Origin: an uncultured Clostridia bacterium
GTDB lineage: Bacteria > Bacillota > Clostridia > Christensenellales > Aristaeellaceae
Length of the DNA: 24,726 bases
Direction of reading: 5' to 3'
Assembly (NCBI GenBank): GCA_947600345.1
Contig: CANQGC010000009.1
Span: 1-24,726, forward strand
Position numbers and translations under genes: made by a program. A model generated the notes under the pieces. It ran no database searches. It saw only the letters and a program-made list of their open reading frames with translations, and was not told where the DNA came from. Below are positions 8,656 to 16,242 of the stretch, one piece after another (position 1 is the first letter of the stretch; every line of letters starts with the position of its first letter).

Positions 8656-8674
8656 GGATGCGCGGGGCGCATCC
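8656..8674 (+). promoter_or_regulatory. Hairpin just upstream of a ribosome binding site
   Basis: Arms GGATGCGC and GCGCATCC (8 bp) around GGG end a few bases before the AAAGGAG of the Cys-rich gene. It could modulate translation. Further upstream, CATAGGATG (about 8636) with an AC 17 bp before it faintly resembles a sporulation sigma promoter, but the match is too weak to annotate separately. Confidence 0.4.
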
Positions 8675-8693
8675 AAAGAAAGGAGAATCCCAA

Positions 8694-9722
8694 GTGGCAA
8701 AGTGTACCTGCACCGGTTCCACCGGCTCTACCTATGCGACGGTCAACCGCGGCTACGGCTGCCTGTCGTCCGTACCCACAGCAAGCGGCATTCCCTACAA
8801 TTGCTTCCTGCCGCCCACGAACATGAACTACTACCAGAACTTTCCGTTCTATAACGGTCCCTGCGGCACCGTCGCCGGCAGCGGGAGCAGCTCCGGCAGC
8901 TCCGTGCCCAGCACGCCGCTGACCCCGGCTGCGCCCAACGGCAACTGCTTCGTCTGCTGCCCCGTGTCCTGTCCGACGCCCAGCGCGCCGCAGCCCAGTG
9001 CGCCCGCCGCGCCCAACTGCTGTTGCTGCTGCTGCCCGACGACGGGCTCCGGTTCGTCCAGCGACCCGGGCAGCGTGCCCAGCACGCCGCTGCAGCCGGC
9101 CATCCCCAGCGGGAAGTACTGCTTCCCCTGGTACTTCCCCTGCTGCTGCCCGACGAACTCACAGGACGAAGAAGAGGAGGAGGATGAGGATATGTCGTCC
9201 AACAACTGCTGCTGCTTCCCCTGGTTCTGCAATCCCTGCTGGCCCGGCGCGGCGCCGAGCGTGCCCAGCACGCCGCTGGTGCCCCCGGCATGCAAGCCCT
9301 GCAAGCCGAACGTCTGCTGCCAGCCCGCGGCGCTGATCGCCACGTCGAACGGCTCGTTCACGCCCTCCGCGAACGGCCTGGTGCCGCTGACGCTGGTCAA
9401 TACGCTCTCCAGCGCGCTGTCGCTGATGGGCGATACCATCACCATCAACTGCCCGGGCACGTATCTGGTGACGCTGTCGTCGAACATTCCGAGCGGCTCC
9501 ACCTACGCGGGCAACGTGAGCGTCGCGCTGAACGGCTCGCCGATCGCGACCACGACCCAGACCTTCGCGGCCTCGACTGCGAGCCAGAATACCACCCAGG
9601 CCATCGTCAAGGCGACGAAGGGCAGCACGCTGACGATCACCACCAGCGTCGCCGGCAGCGCCGCAATCCAGCCGACCGCCGGCACGAACCTGTTCACCAT
9701 CTCGATCGTGCGCATCGCGTAA
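8694..9722 (+). CDS. Cys-rich protein with BclA-like C-terminal domain, probable spore-surface protein
   Basis: The product is 342 residues from a GTG start; AAAGGAG lies 8 bp upstream, and the open frame before it has no comparable site. There is no signal peptide. The N-terminal part (1-70) has CTCTGSTGSTY and Tyr/Asn-rich sequence. Residues 71-210 hold three modules that each begin VPSTPL (71, 128, 190) followed by Cys-rich stretches, including six consecutive Cys (109-114), CFPWYFPCCCP and CCCFPWFCNPCWP, with an acidic run (159-166). Residues 215-342 form a Ser/Thr-rich beta domain (GTYLVTLSSNIPSG, VSVALNGSPIATTTQ) resembling the C1q/TNF-like C-terminal domains of exosporium proteins such as BclA. 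Lack of a secretion signal and abundant Cys fit mother-cell synthesis and disulfide crosslinking on a spore, which is inference. Collagen-like GXX repeats are absent. Confidence 0.75.
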   Translation: MAKCTCTGSTGSTYATVNRGYGCLSSVPTASGIPYNCFLPPTNMNYYQNFPFYNGPCGTVAGSGSSSGSSVPSTPLTPAAPNGNCFVCCPVSCPTPSAPQPSAPAAPNCCCCCCPTTGSGSSSDPGSVPSTPLQPAIPSGKYCFPWYFPCCCPTNSQDEEEEEDEDMSSNNCCCFPWFCNPCWPGAAPSVPSTPLVPPACKPCKPNVCCQPAALIATSNGSFTPSANGLVPLTLVNTLSSALSLMGDTITINCPGTYLVTLSSNIPSGSTYAGNVSVALNGSPIATTTQTFAASTASQNTTQAIVKATKGSTLTITTSVAGSAAIQPTAGTNLFTISIVRIA

Positions 9723-9749
9723 GCGGTAAGGGTGTACGAAGGAAATGAA

Positions 9750-9776
9750 AGGGCGGCCCCGACGGGGCCGCCCTTG
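9750..9776 (+). terminator. Strong hairpin terminator of the Cys-rich gene
   Basis: Perfect 12-bp arms AAGGGCGGCCCC and GGGGCCGCCCTT around GAC begin 28 bp after the stop codon. The T-run is only two bases, but stem strength and position support termination. Confidence 0.7.
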
Positions 9777-9786
9777 GCGTGCGGAT

Positions 9787-10250
9787 AGCACGAGCCAACG
9801 AGAGAGAACGAAGCGAAGGCGTAACCTCGTCCCCCGGTTCCCCCGTAACCCAAAAACCAAAGGCTACAGAGGGCCGGTATTGTCGGCCCGATAACCGAAG
9901 TAATCGCAAGAAGTACTACCGCCAACCCCGGGTCCAGGGCCGCAGCCCTGGTCAGGAGAGGGAGGGGAGAATCCAAGGAGGGAACGGGGGACGCTTGACG
10001 TCCCCCATCTCTCCTTGGCCCCCCGGGAGGGGCCTCCGCCCGCAGGCGGACAGCGGCGGCCTGCAAGGCCGTCGCTGAAAGGAATCTCCAGTGGGGATTC
10101 CCAAACCCCATGCCGCCTGAAAGGCGGCATCGCCGTGAGGCGCAAAACCCACGCCGTGAGGCGTCCACGTGCCCGGCAGGGCACCCTTGCCTTGCCCTCC
10201 TGCGCCGGGCCAGGCGCATACTGTTCTGCCCCAGCGCTAGCGTGCCAGCG
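9787..10250 (+). repeat. Type 2 composite repeat, copy A (173-bp body plus hairpin array)
   Basis: No gene is supported here. Bases 9862-10034 match 21884-22056 with the same length (173 bp) and three substitutions by my count. The body contains hairpins GGGCCG/CGGCCC (9871-9889), CCAGGGC/GCCCTGG (9934-9951) and a nested pair, outer CCAAGGAG/CTCCTTGG and inner GGGGGACG/CGTCCCCC (9973-10018). A run of seven short hairpins follows to about 10186, including arms GGAATC/GATTCC, ATGCCGCCT/AGGCGGCAT, ACGCC/GGCGT (loop GTGA) and GTGCCC/GGGCAC. Module choice and order differ from copy B. It abuts type 1 copy 2. Confidence 0.85.
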
Positions 10251-10261
10251 CAGCGCCCCAT

Positions 10262-10673
10262 AGAGTTAGTGGCGGCTACTTTTAAATCGGGGAAGCTTGC
10301 GCTTCCCCTCATAAAAGGCGCGCCGCCGCGGCCCGCGGTATGGAGGCGATGGAACCTCGGTACATAATGCCTGGCCTTCATTTGACACCGCGGGCCGCCC
10401 GGGAGTGCAGCCTTGCACCGCAACCCGCAGCCGCCTGTCAAGGCGCGGCCTCAGGGGCTACGCTGGGCGCTGCCCAGACGTGCTTAAGGGACTCTGTCCC
10501 TTAAGAATTCCTGCCAAGGAACCTGAGGTTCCTTGGATTCTCCCTTCTGCTGCCGCGCTGGGGGCGAGGCCTTTTACCGCAACCCGCAGCCGCCTGCGAG
10601 GCGCAACCTCTGCTGCTGCGCTGGGCTCCGCCCAGACCCGCTTAAGGACCTGTGGTCCTTAAGAATCTCCCCC
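10262..10673 (+). repeat. Type 1 composite palindromic repeat, copy 2
   Basis: Order: GAGTTAGTGGCGGCT; hairpin GGGGAAGC/GCTTCCCC (10289-10308); 71-bp core with arms GCGGCCCGCGGT and ACCGCGGGCCGC (10328-10398); CTGGGC/GCCCAG; CTTAAGGGAC/GTCCCTTAAG around TCT (10483-10505); CCAAGGAACC/GGTTCCTTGG around TGA (10514-10536). A second degenerate round of the distal modules ends with CTTAAGGACC/GGTCCTTAAG around TGT (10641-10663). This is the reverse orientation of copies 1 and 3. It ends about 40 bp before the rpsF promoter. Confidence 0.85.
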
Positions 10674-10711
10674 ATCTGTCATAAAATCTTAAAAACTTCA
10701 CATTTCCTCCC

Positions 10712-10739
10712 TTGCAAATTCTCATAATTTCAGTATAAT
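10712..10739 (+). promoter_or_regulatory. rpsF operon promoter
   Basis: -35 TTGCAA (10712-10717), a 16-bp spacer and a perfect -10 TATAAT (10734-10739) lie in an AT-rich patch about 68 bp upstream of rpsF, just outside the GC-rich repeats. Confidence 0.8.
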
Positions 10740-10758
10740 TGAGTATTGGCGCATCCTT

Positions 10759-10780
10759 GCCACGGCGAATAGACCGTGGC
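10759..10780 (+). promoter_or_regulatory. rpsF leader hairpin, possible S6:S18 autoregulatory site
   Basis: Arms GCCACGG and CCGTGGC with an 8-nt loop sit in the 5' leader between promoter and ribosome binding site (AAGGAGGTG). Many bacterial rpsF leaders carry a hairpin with an unpaired CCG that binds the S6:S18 heterodimer. Position and operon content fit, but I cannot confirm the conserved internal loop by eye. Confidence 0.4.
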
Positions 10781-10806
10781 CAGAGTCCATAAGGAGGTGA
10801 AAACAC

Positions 10807-11265
10807 ATGAATCAATACGAAGTCATGTACGTCATTGACGCCGCGCTGGAGGACGGCGCGCGCGCCGAACTGATCGCCCGTTTTACCGAGCTGGTCAAGA
10901 AGAATGGCGGCGAAATCGACCGCGTAGACGAGTGGGGCAAGCGCCGTCTGGCGTACGCCATCAACTACAAGACGGAAGGCTACTATGTGCTGATGTACAT
11001 CAAGGCCCCCGCTGAACTGCCCAGGGAGCTGGAGCGTAACTTCCAGATCAACGACAAGGTGCTGCGTTCGCTGATCATCCGCTACGAGGGTGAGGTTCCC
11101 GCGAAGCGCGAACCCCTGCGCCCCTACGTTGCCCGTGAGGCCGCGCCCGCTGAGGCCGAGGCTGAGTCGGTGGCCGCGCCCGCGCCCGCGCCCGTCGCGG
11201 AGGAGGCCCCCGTCGTTGCTGAGCCCGTCGCTGACGACGAGCAGCCCGAATCCGAAGCCGAGTAA
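10807..11265 (+). CDS. rpsF: 30S ribosomal protein S6
   Basis: The product is 152 residues. Residues 1-95 match S6: MNQYEVMYVID, a helix, EWGKRRLAYAINYKTEGYYVLMYI in the expected beta strands, and NDKVLRSLIIR. S6 binds 16S rRNA with S18 in the small subunit platform. The start follows AAGGAGGTG at ideal spacing. Residues about 105-152 form an Ala/Pro/Glu-rich acidic extension (EAEAES, APAPAP, EQPESEAE) that makes the protein longer than the roughly 95-residue core; such tails vary and are probably disordered. It is the first gene of rpsF-ssb-rpsR, behind a clear promoter. Confidence 0.97.
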   Translation: MNQYEVMYVIDAALEDGARAELIARFTELVKKNGGEIDRVDEWGKRRLAYAINYKTEGYYVLMYIKAPAELPRELERNFQINDKVLRSLIIRYEGEVPAKREPLRPYVAREAAPAEAEAESVAAPAPAPVAEEAPVVAEPVADDEQPESEAE

Positions 11266-11316
11266 TTCAAGCTTCGCGCTTGGCGAGTACGACGAACAAA
11301 GGCAGAGGTATTTACC

Positions 11317-11754
11317 ATGAACAAAGTGATTCTCATCGGTAACCTGGCAAATGATCCCGAGTCTCGCACTACCGCGAGCGGCATCGCCCAGTGCTCCTTC
11401 CGTCTGGCGGTGAATCGCCGCTATACCAATCAGCAGGGCGTGCGCGAGGCGGACTTTCTTCCGATCATTTGCTGGCGGCAGACGGCGGAGCTCTGCACCC
11501 GCTATCTGTCCAAGGGCCGCAAGGTCGCGGTGGAGGGCAGCATCCAGACCCGCTCCTATGATGCGCAGGATGGGTCCAAGCGCTACGTCACCGAGATCAT
11601 CGCCGACAACGTGGAGTTCCTGGGCTCCCGGGAGGATGGCGCGCGCCAGGGCGGCTTCGATGCCCCCGCGGCTGCGCCCGCGCCCGCACCCAGGCCCCAG
11701 GCGCCGGTCAGCGGGCCCATGGTGGATATCGACGACGATGAGCTTCCGTTCTGA
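11317..11754 (+). CDS. ssb: Single-stranded DNA-binding protein
   Basis: The product is 145 residues. The OB-fold is clear: MNKVILIGNLANDPE at the start, FRLAVNRRY, DFLPIICWRQTAE, YLSKGRKVAVEGSIQTRSY and YVTEIIADNVEFLG (to about 106). A short Ala/Pro linker leads to the acidic protein-interaction tail ending DDDELPF. It coats single-stranded DNA as a tetramer in replication and repair. The ribosome binding site is the modest GGCAGAGG. It lies 51 bp after rpsF and 53 bp before rpsR, the standard Bacillota order, and is presumably cotranscribed. Confidence 0.97.
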   Translation: MNKVILIGNLANDPESRTTASGIAQCSFRLAVNRRYTNQQGVREADFLPIICWRQTAELCTRYLSKGRKVAVEGSIQTRSYDAQDGSKRYVTEIIADNVEFLGSREDGARQGGFDAPAAAPAPAPRPQAPVSGPMVDIDDDELPF

Positions 11755-11807
11755 CCGGGGAGAGATATCGTCCCCGCTTCTTGAATCCAGATAAGGAGGA
11801 ACGAACA

Positions 11808-12062
11808 ATGTCCGAAGATAGAGGCGATCGCGTACGTCGTCCCCGCGGCCGCAAGCCGCGCCGGAAGGTGTGCCAGTTCTGCGTCGAGAAGGTGCAGTGC
11901 ATCGACTATAAGGATGTCACCCGCCTTCGCCGCTTCACCAGCGAGCGCGGCAAGATCCTGCCCCGCCGCATGACCGGCACCTGCGCAAAGCATCAGCGCC
12001 AGCTCTCCACCGCCATTAAGCGCGCGAGGATCATCGCCCTGATGCCCTACGTTTCCGAATAA
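11808..12062 (+). CDS. rpsR: 30S ribosomal protein S18
   Basis: The product is 84 residues. It begins with a basic stretch (RRPRGRKPRRK), then CQFCVEKVQCIDYKDV, RLRRFTSERGKILPRRMTGTCAKHQRQL and KRARIIALMPY, the S18 signature. The Cys at CQFC, VQC and TCAKH look like the zinc-binding (C+) form. The start is the ATG preceded by AAGGAGG; an in-frame ATG 27 bp upstream overlaps that site and is rejected. It pairs with S6 on the ribosome and is the last gene of the operon, followed by a terminator. Confidence 0.97.
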   Translation: MSEDRGDRVRRPRGRKPRRKVCQFCVEKVQCIDYKDVTRLRRFTSERGKILPRRMTGTCAKHQRQLSTAIKRARIIALMPYVSE

Positions 12063-12077
12063 GCGAGACGAGCTAGA

Positions 12078-12106
12078 AGCCCCGGCACGATGTGCCGGGG
12101 CTTTTC
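12078..12106 (+). terminator. Intrinsic terminator of the rpsF-ssb-rpsR operon
   Basis: Perfect 12-bp arms AAGCCCCGGCAC and GTGCCGGGGCTT around GAT are followed by T residues on the plus strand. The convergent amidase gene ends 35 bp further on, so the hairpin may serve both directions, although the minus-strand T-run is poor. Confidence 0.88.
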
Positions 12107-12140
12107 GCTGCGGTAAATTCGCTGGCGCGGATTGCCGGGG

Positions 12141-15100
12141 TTACCATTCCACCGGGATGGGCGAGCCCGCGTAGTCGCAGATGCCCTTGACCAGGCCCCG
12201 GACCATCTTCTCCTGATAGGCGGCCTGGACGAGCTTTCTGCCCTCCGTGGGGTGGGTCATGAAGCCCAGCTCCATCAGCAGGCACGGCACCTTCGACCAG
12301 TTATTCATGGTGTACTCGTCGCTGGTGCCCAGTCCGCGGTTCTTGGCGCCGGTCTCCTTCTTGTAGTACTTGACGATCGACTGGCCCAGCTTCTTTTCGT
12401 TGGCCATCAGCGTCTTGCCGCTGCCCTGCTTGGCGTCCACGTCCTTGTCCTTGTAGGCGCAGGTCTTGCGGCGGGTGACGCTGAAGCCGTGGGCGCTGCC
12501 GTCGGTCCAGGAATTGCAGTGGATTCGCAGCACGAGATCCACGTGGTAGTTGTTCATCATGATCGCCCGCTGCTTGTTGGAGATGTTCACGTTCGCCGTC
12601 TCGCGGGTCATGTAGACCTCCGCGCCCATGCGCTCGAGCGCATCGCGCAGCTTCAGGCTCACCTGGAGGTTGATCTTGTGCTCCGATACGTGGGCGACGC
12701 CGGCGCTGGAGTAGGCGCACTTATTCTTCGTGGCCTTGCTGTTCGGGGATTTGCGCTCCTTGCCCAGGTTGCCCCTGGCCTGGTGGCCCGGGTCGATGCC
12801 GATCTTCATGCCCTCCAGCGGAAGCTTTACGTGCACGCGGCACTCGGCGCTCTGCGTGCCGTCGTAGGTGACCGCGCGGATCACCGCGTCGCCGGAGCTC
12901 AGCGGGAGCACCAGGCCGGTGGCGCTGTCCACGGTGGCCACGTGGGGATCGGTGCTGAAGTAGCGCACGCTGCCCACGCCGTCGGGCAGCACACGGGCGC
13001 TCAGCTGCAGCGACTGGCCCACGAAGGCGATGAGCTCCGCGGAGGCGGGCTCCAGCTCCAGGCCGGTGGGCGCTTCCACCACGCGCACCGCGCAGTTGGC
13101 ACGCAGTCCGCTGCGGCTGACCGCGGTCACCTCCGTGGCGCCGATCGTCAGCGCGGTCACCGTGTCGCCGGAGGTCGAGAGTATGGCGCCGTCCGCGGCG
13201 CTGAGCGCGTAGCTCTCGCAGCCGCCCTCGAAGCTCGCGGGCAGCTGCACCGTGTCGCCCAGGGCGACGGCATACTCCGCCTGCTCGAAGAACATGCGCG
13301 TCGGGGTGCTGCCGATGGTGAGCGCGCAGTTTGCCGCGTGGCCGTTGTAGCTCTTCGCGGTGATGCGCACCGAACCGGCGCTGTGGAAGGTCACGAGGCC
13401 GCTGGCGTCCACCGTGGCGATGCTCTCGTCGCCGCTGCTGAACGCCACGCGGCCGCCTTCGCCCGCGCCGCCGAAGCTCCAGCGCAGCTGCAGCTGCTTC
13501 TCGTCCAGGCTGCGCCCGGCGCGGCTGGGGGTCAGGCACAGGGCCGTGGGGGCCTGGAACACGGTCAGCCGCGCCGTGCCCTCCTTGCCGTTCTGGCTGC
13601 GCACGGTGATGTCCGCCTCGCCCGCGCTGTGGGCGATCACGGTGATGGTCTCGTTGTCCACGACCTCCACGCTGGCGATGGATTCATCGCTGCTCTCGTA
13701 GTGCAGCTCCGCGCCCTGGCCCTCGGGGATCACCGCGCGCAGCGTGGTGCTGTCGCCCGCGCCCAGCTCGGGGCTGGCGGGGTCGAGGCCCACGCGCTCG
13801 GGCAGGAAGGGCACCCACACCTGCATGGTGTCGGTCTTTCCGTTGAAGGAGGTGGCCGTGATGGTCACTGTGCCGCCCGATACGCCCCGCACGCTCCTGC
13901 CGTCCTCCATGATGGCGGCGACGGAGGGATCGGAGCTGCTCAGGCTGTAGTGGGGGACGGCCTTGTTGGAGAGGCTCACCTCGGGGGTGAATTCGTGGTC
14001 GATGAACAGCCGGCGGCTGTCCTCGGCGAAGGCGATCTTCTTCGGAGCGCTCTTGACGGTCACCTTGAGCGTGGCCTTCTTCTTGTTGTAGGTGCTGACG
14101 GTGATCGTGGCCTTGCCGGTCTTGACGGCGGTGATCAGGCCGGTCTGGCTGACATTGACGCACTTGCTGGAGCTCTTGTAGGTGATGTTGCCGCTGGCGG
14201 CGGCTTCGCCCTCCAGCACCGGCGGCTGGAGCTGGTAGGTGTCCTTGACGGACAGGATGAAGTTCGCGTCCTGCAGCGAGATGCCCGTGGGCGCGCTTCG
14301 GACGGCCAGCCTGCACTCGGCGCTGAGCCCGTTGTAGAGCCGCGCCCGCGCGACGGTTTCGCCCGCCGCCACGGCGGTGATTTCGCCGGTGAGCTCGTCA
14401 ATCGTGGCGACGCCGGGGTCGTCCACCGAGTAGTAGATGCCGCCGCCGCTGCCTTCGGGGCTGAGTGCGGGCTGAAGCGCGTACTTCTCGCCCTGGCCGA
14501 GCGCGAGCTCCGGGGGCAGGGAGATGGATGCGGGCTCCGGAACCACGGTGAACGTGACGGAGCTGCCCTTCTTGTTGTAGGTCTTTGCGCTGATCTTGGC
14601 CCTTCCGGGGGCGGCGGCGGTCACGACGCCCTCCTCGCTCACGCTGGCGATGTCGGGCTTGCTGCTCTCGTAGCTCAGCTTGGATTCCGCGCCGGAGGGC
14701 TTGAACCGGTGGCTGAGCTGCAGCGCCTCGCCCACGCCCAGCGTGGTGTGGCGCGCGCTGAGGATCAGCTTGGTGGGGGCCTTCACCACGTGCAGCAGGA
14801 ACGCGGCGGCGCAGCCGTTGTAGGTCTCGGCGGTGATGGTCACGTCGCCGGTCTTCTTGGCTTTGATCCTTCCGTCCGAGGTGATCACCGCGCGGCTGCT
14901 TCCGGAGGTGAAGCGAACGCCGCCCGCGCAGCCCTCGCCGGGATCGGCCGCGGGCAGGTCCATGTACTCGCCCACGCCCAGCGTCGCCTCGCTCAGGCCG
15001 AGGGTCAGCGATTCGGGGGCGTTTTTGACGCGGACGTCGACGCTCGCGGCCTTGCCGTTGTAGGTCTCGACGCGAAGCGTGGCGCTGCCGGTGGATGCCG

Positions 15101-16082
15101 CGCGGAACTCACCGGTGGCGGGGTCGACCGTCAGCACGTCCGGGTCGCTGGATTCGAAGGCGCAGCCGCCCGCGCTGCCGGAGCTGGTGGCGGCGGAGAG
15201 CCAACCGGTCTCGCCCAGGCCGAGCTCCGGCGCGCAGCCGCTGAGCGCCACGCTCTGGGGCGCGGGCTTCACCGTGAGCTTGACGCTGGCCTTCTTCTTG
15301 TTGTAGGTCTGGACGGTGATGGTGGCCTTGCCCCTCTTGTGGGCCGTCACCACGCCGTTTTCGTCGACGGTCGCCACGGCCTTGTTGCTGCTGGAGAAGC
15401 TCAGCTTGGAGCAGGCGTCCTCGGGGGAGAGGCGCGCTCCGAGCTGCAGGCGGTCCTCCCATTCGCCGTCCGGCGCGCCCATCACCTTGCGGGCGGCGCT
15501 GAGCTTGACGCCCGTGGGCTTCCTTCCCACGGAGACGGACACCGTCGCCGAGCCGTACTCGCTCGTCAGCGCGATCTCCGCCGTGCCCTGGAGCTTCTGC
15601 GCCGCCACCGTGCCGTCCTCGGAGACGGAGGCGATCTCCGGCGCGCTGCTGGCGTAGGAGATGGGATAGCTGCTGCCGTCGGAGAAGGATGCCTCGATTT
15701 TGCGCTTCTCGCCGAAGCCCATGGCGAAGGACGCGAGCTTCACGCGCAGTTCGATCGCATCGCCGGGCTCGGGCGCATCGAGCGTCGGATCGGCTTCCTC
15801 GGAGGTATCGCCCAAAGTTAGCTCTGGGGGGGGGGTGCTATTCTGGCCGGAATCTTCGCTCGATCCTGCCTCGGATTCCTCCGCCGCGGGCCCGCCCGCT
15901 TCGGCCGCGGGCTCGCCGGGCTCCGCCGCTTCGAGCTCGATGGGCGCGCCCTCGGGCGCCTCCTCGAGTTCGACGGCAAATTCGCCCTCCTCGAGCAACT
16001 CCTCGGAGAGCGCGGCCGTACAGGGGCTGATGGCGAGTATCGCGCAGAGCAACAGCGCCAACATTCCGCGCATGGATTTCAT
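12141..16082 (-). CDS. Secreted N-acetylmuramoyl-L-alanine amidase with about 12 BIG2-like repeats
   Basis: The product is 1313 residues. A signal peptide (about 1-27) is followed by an acidic Glu/Ala linker (28-105) and about twelve BIG2-type Ig-like repeats of roughly 80 residues (about 110-1090), with recurring motifs such as SSNKAVATVDENGVVTA, GKATITVQTYNKKKASV and YNGKAASVDVRV. The C-terminal Amidase_3 domain (about 1093-1313) has His1100 (IDPGH), Glu1134 (SEHKINL), His1188 (RIHCNS) and Glu1271 (LMELGFM), the expected zinc ligands and catalytic Glu. It cleaves the MurNAc-L-Ala bond in peptidoglycan, outside the cell. The start follows GGAGGCGACGCACT; the open frame upstream is nonconserved. 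Coding sequence at 15826-15835 is C10 (STPPPEL, about residues 83-86), a potential slippage site. Confidence 0.9.
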   Translation of the reverse strand: MKSMRGMLALLLCAILAISPCTAALSEELLEEGEFAVELEEAPEGAPIELEAAEPGEPAAEAGGPAAEESEAGSSEDSGQNSTPPPELTLGDTSEEADPTLDAPEPGDAIELRVKLASFAMGFGEKRKIEASFSDGSSYPISYASSAPEIASVSEDGTVAAQKLQGTAEIALTSEYGSATVSVSVGRKPTGVKLSAARKVMGAPDGEWEDRLQLGARLSPEDACSKLSFSSSNKAVATVDENGVVTAHKRGKATITVQTYNKKKASVKLTVKPAPQSVALSGCAPELGLGETGWLSAATSSGSAGGCAFESSDPDVLTVDPATGEFRAASTGSATLRVETYNGKAASVDVRVKNAPESLTLGLSEATLGVGEYMDLPAADPGEGCAGGVRFTSGSSRAVITSDGRIKAKKTGDVTITAETYNGCAAAFLLHVVKAPTKLILSARHTTLGVGEALQLSHRFKPSGAESKLSYESSKPDIASVSEEGVVTAAAPGRAKISAKTYNKKGSSVTFTVVPEPASISLPPELALGQGEKYALQPALSPEGSGGGIYYSVDDPGVATIDELTGEITAVAAGETVARARLYNGLSAECRLAVRSAPTGISLQDANFILSVKDTYQLQPPVLEGEAAASGNITYKSSSKCVNVSQTGLITAVKTGKATITVSTYNKKKATLKVTVKSAPKKIAFAEDSRRLFIDHEFTPEVSLSNKAVPHYSLSSSDPSVAAIMEDGRSVRGVSGGTVTITATSFNGKTDTMQVWVPFLPERVGLDPASPELGAGDSTTLRAVIPEGQGAELHYESSDESIASVEVVDNETITVIAHSAGEADITVRSQNGKEGTARLTVFQAPTALCLTPSRAGRSLDEKQLQLRWSFGGAGEGGRVAFSSGDESIATVDASGLVTFHSAGSVRITAKSYNGHAANCALTIGSTPTRMFFEQAEYAVALGDTVQLPASFEGGCESYALSAADGAILSTSGDTVTALTIGATEVTAVSRSGLRANCAVRVVEAPTGLELEPASAELIAFVGQSLQLSARVLPDGVGSVRYFSTDPHVATVDSATGLVLPLSSGDAVIRAVTYDGTQSAECRVHVKLPLEGMKIGIDPGHQARGNLGKERKSPNSKATKNKCAYSSAGVAHVSEHKINLQVSLKLRDALERMGAEVYMTRETANVNISNKQRAIMMNNYHVDLVLRIHCNSWTDGSAHGFSVTRRKTCAYKDKDVDAKQGSGKTLMANEKKLGQSIVKYYKKETGAKNRGLGTSDEYTMNNWSKVPCLLMELGFMTHPTEGRKLVQAAYQEKMVRGLVKGICDYAGSPIPVEW
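15826..15835 (-). repeat. C10 homopolymer in the amidase coding strand
   Basis: Ten consecutive G on the plus strand (C on the coding strand) encode part of STPPPEL in the low-complexity linker near the N terminus. The present length keeps the frame open; plus or minus one base would truncate the protein before any BIG2 or catalytic domain. Confidence 0.9.
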
Positions 16083-16131
16083 AGTGCGTCGCCTCCGTTC
16101 ATTTCCCATTGTGAAATACCGTTCACCTACT

Positions 16132-16160
16132 ATTATATAGGAATTCGCTTCCAAAATCAA
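16132..16160 (-). promoter_or_regulatory. Promoter of the amidase gene
   Basis: On the minus strand, -35 TTGATT (16155-16160), a 17-bp spacer and a perfect -10 TATAAT (16132-16137) lie about 50 bp upstream of the start codon. Confidence 0.75.
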
Positions 16161-16242
16161 TTCGTGCGGCTTCGAGATTTTCCTGGCAGAGAATTCCATC
16201 GCCGGGGCTGCCGGGAGCGCAGAGGATGGGTCCGGTCCGCGC

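Noticed and set aside
9862..9960. tRNA or known small RNA gene in the type 2 body
   Set aside because: No cloverleaf, T-loop or CCA-proximal acceptor pattern could be drawn, and no known family is recognisable by eye. A covariance scan would be needed to say more.
9503..10441. Minus-strand open frame whose peptide partly recurs in the 21795-23780 region (shared segment LLAITSVIGPTIPALCS)
   Set aside because: The peptide similarity simply reflects the conserved 173-bp DNA of the type 2 repeat. The frames run through hairpin arrays and opposite real genes, start differently in the two copies and have no ribosome binding site.
12132..15821. Very long plus-strand open frame (over 1200 codons) opposite the amidase
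   Set aside because: It is a GC-rich shadow of the BIG2-repeat gene: no ribosome binding site, composition dominated by Arg, Ala, Gly and His, no recognisable domain. The opposite strand has clear domains and catalytic residues. The same applies to the long frames opposite both transglutaminase-like genes and cca.
15826..15835. Frameshift sequencing error at the C10 tract
   Set aside because: The frame is continuous from the signal peptide to the amidase domain at the present length, so the tract length given is at least one valid state.
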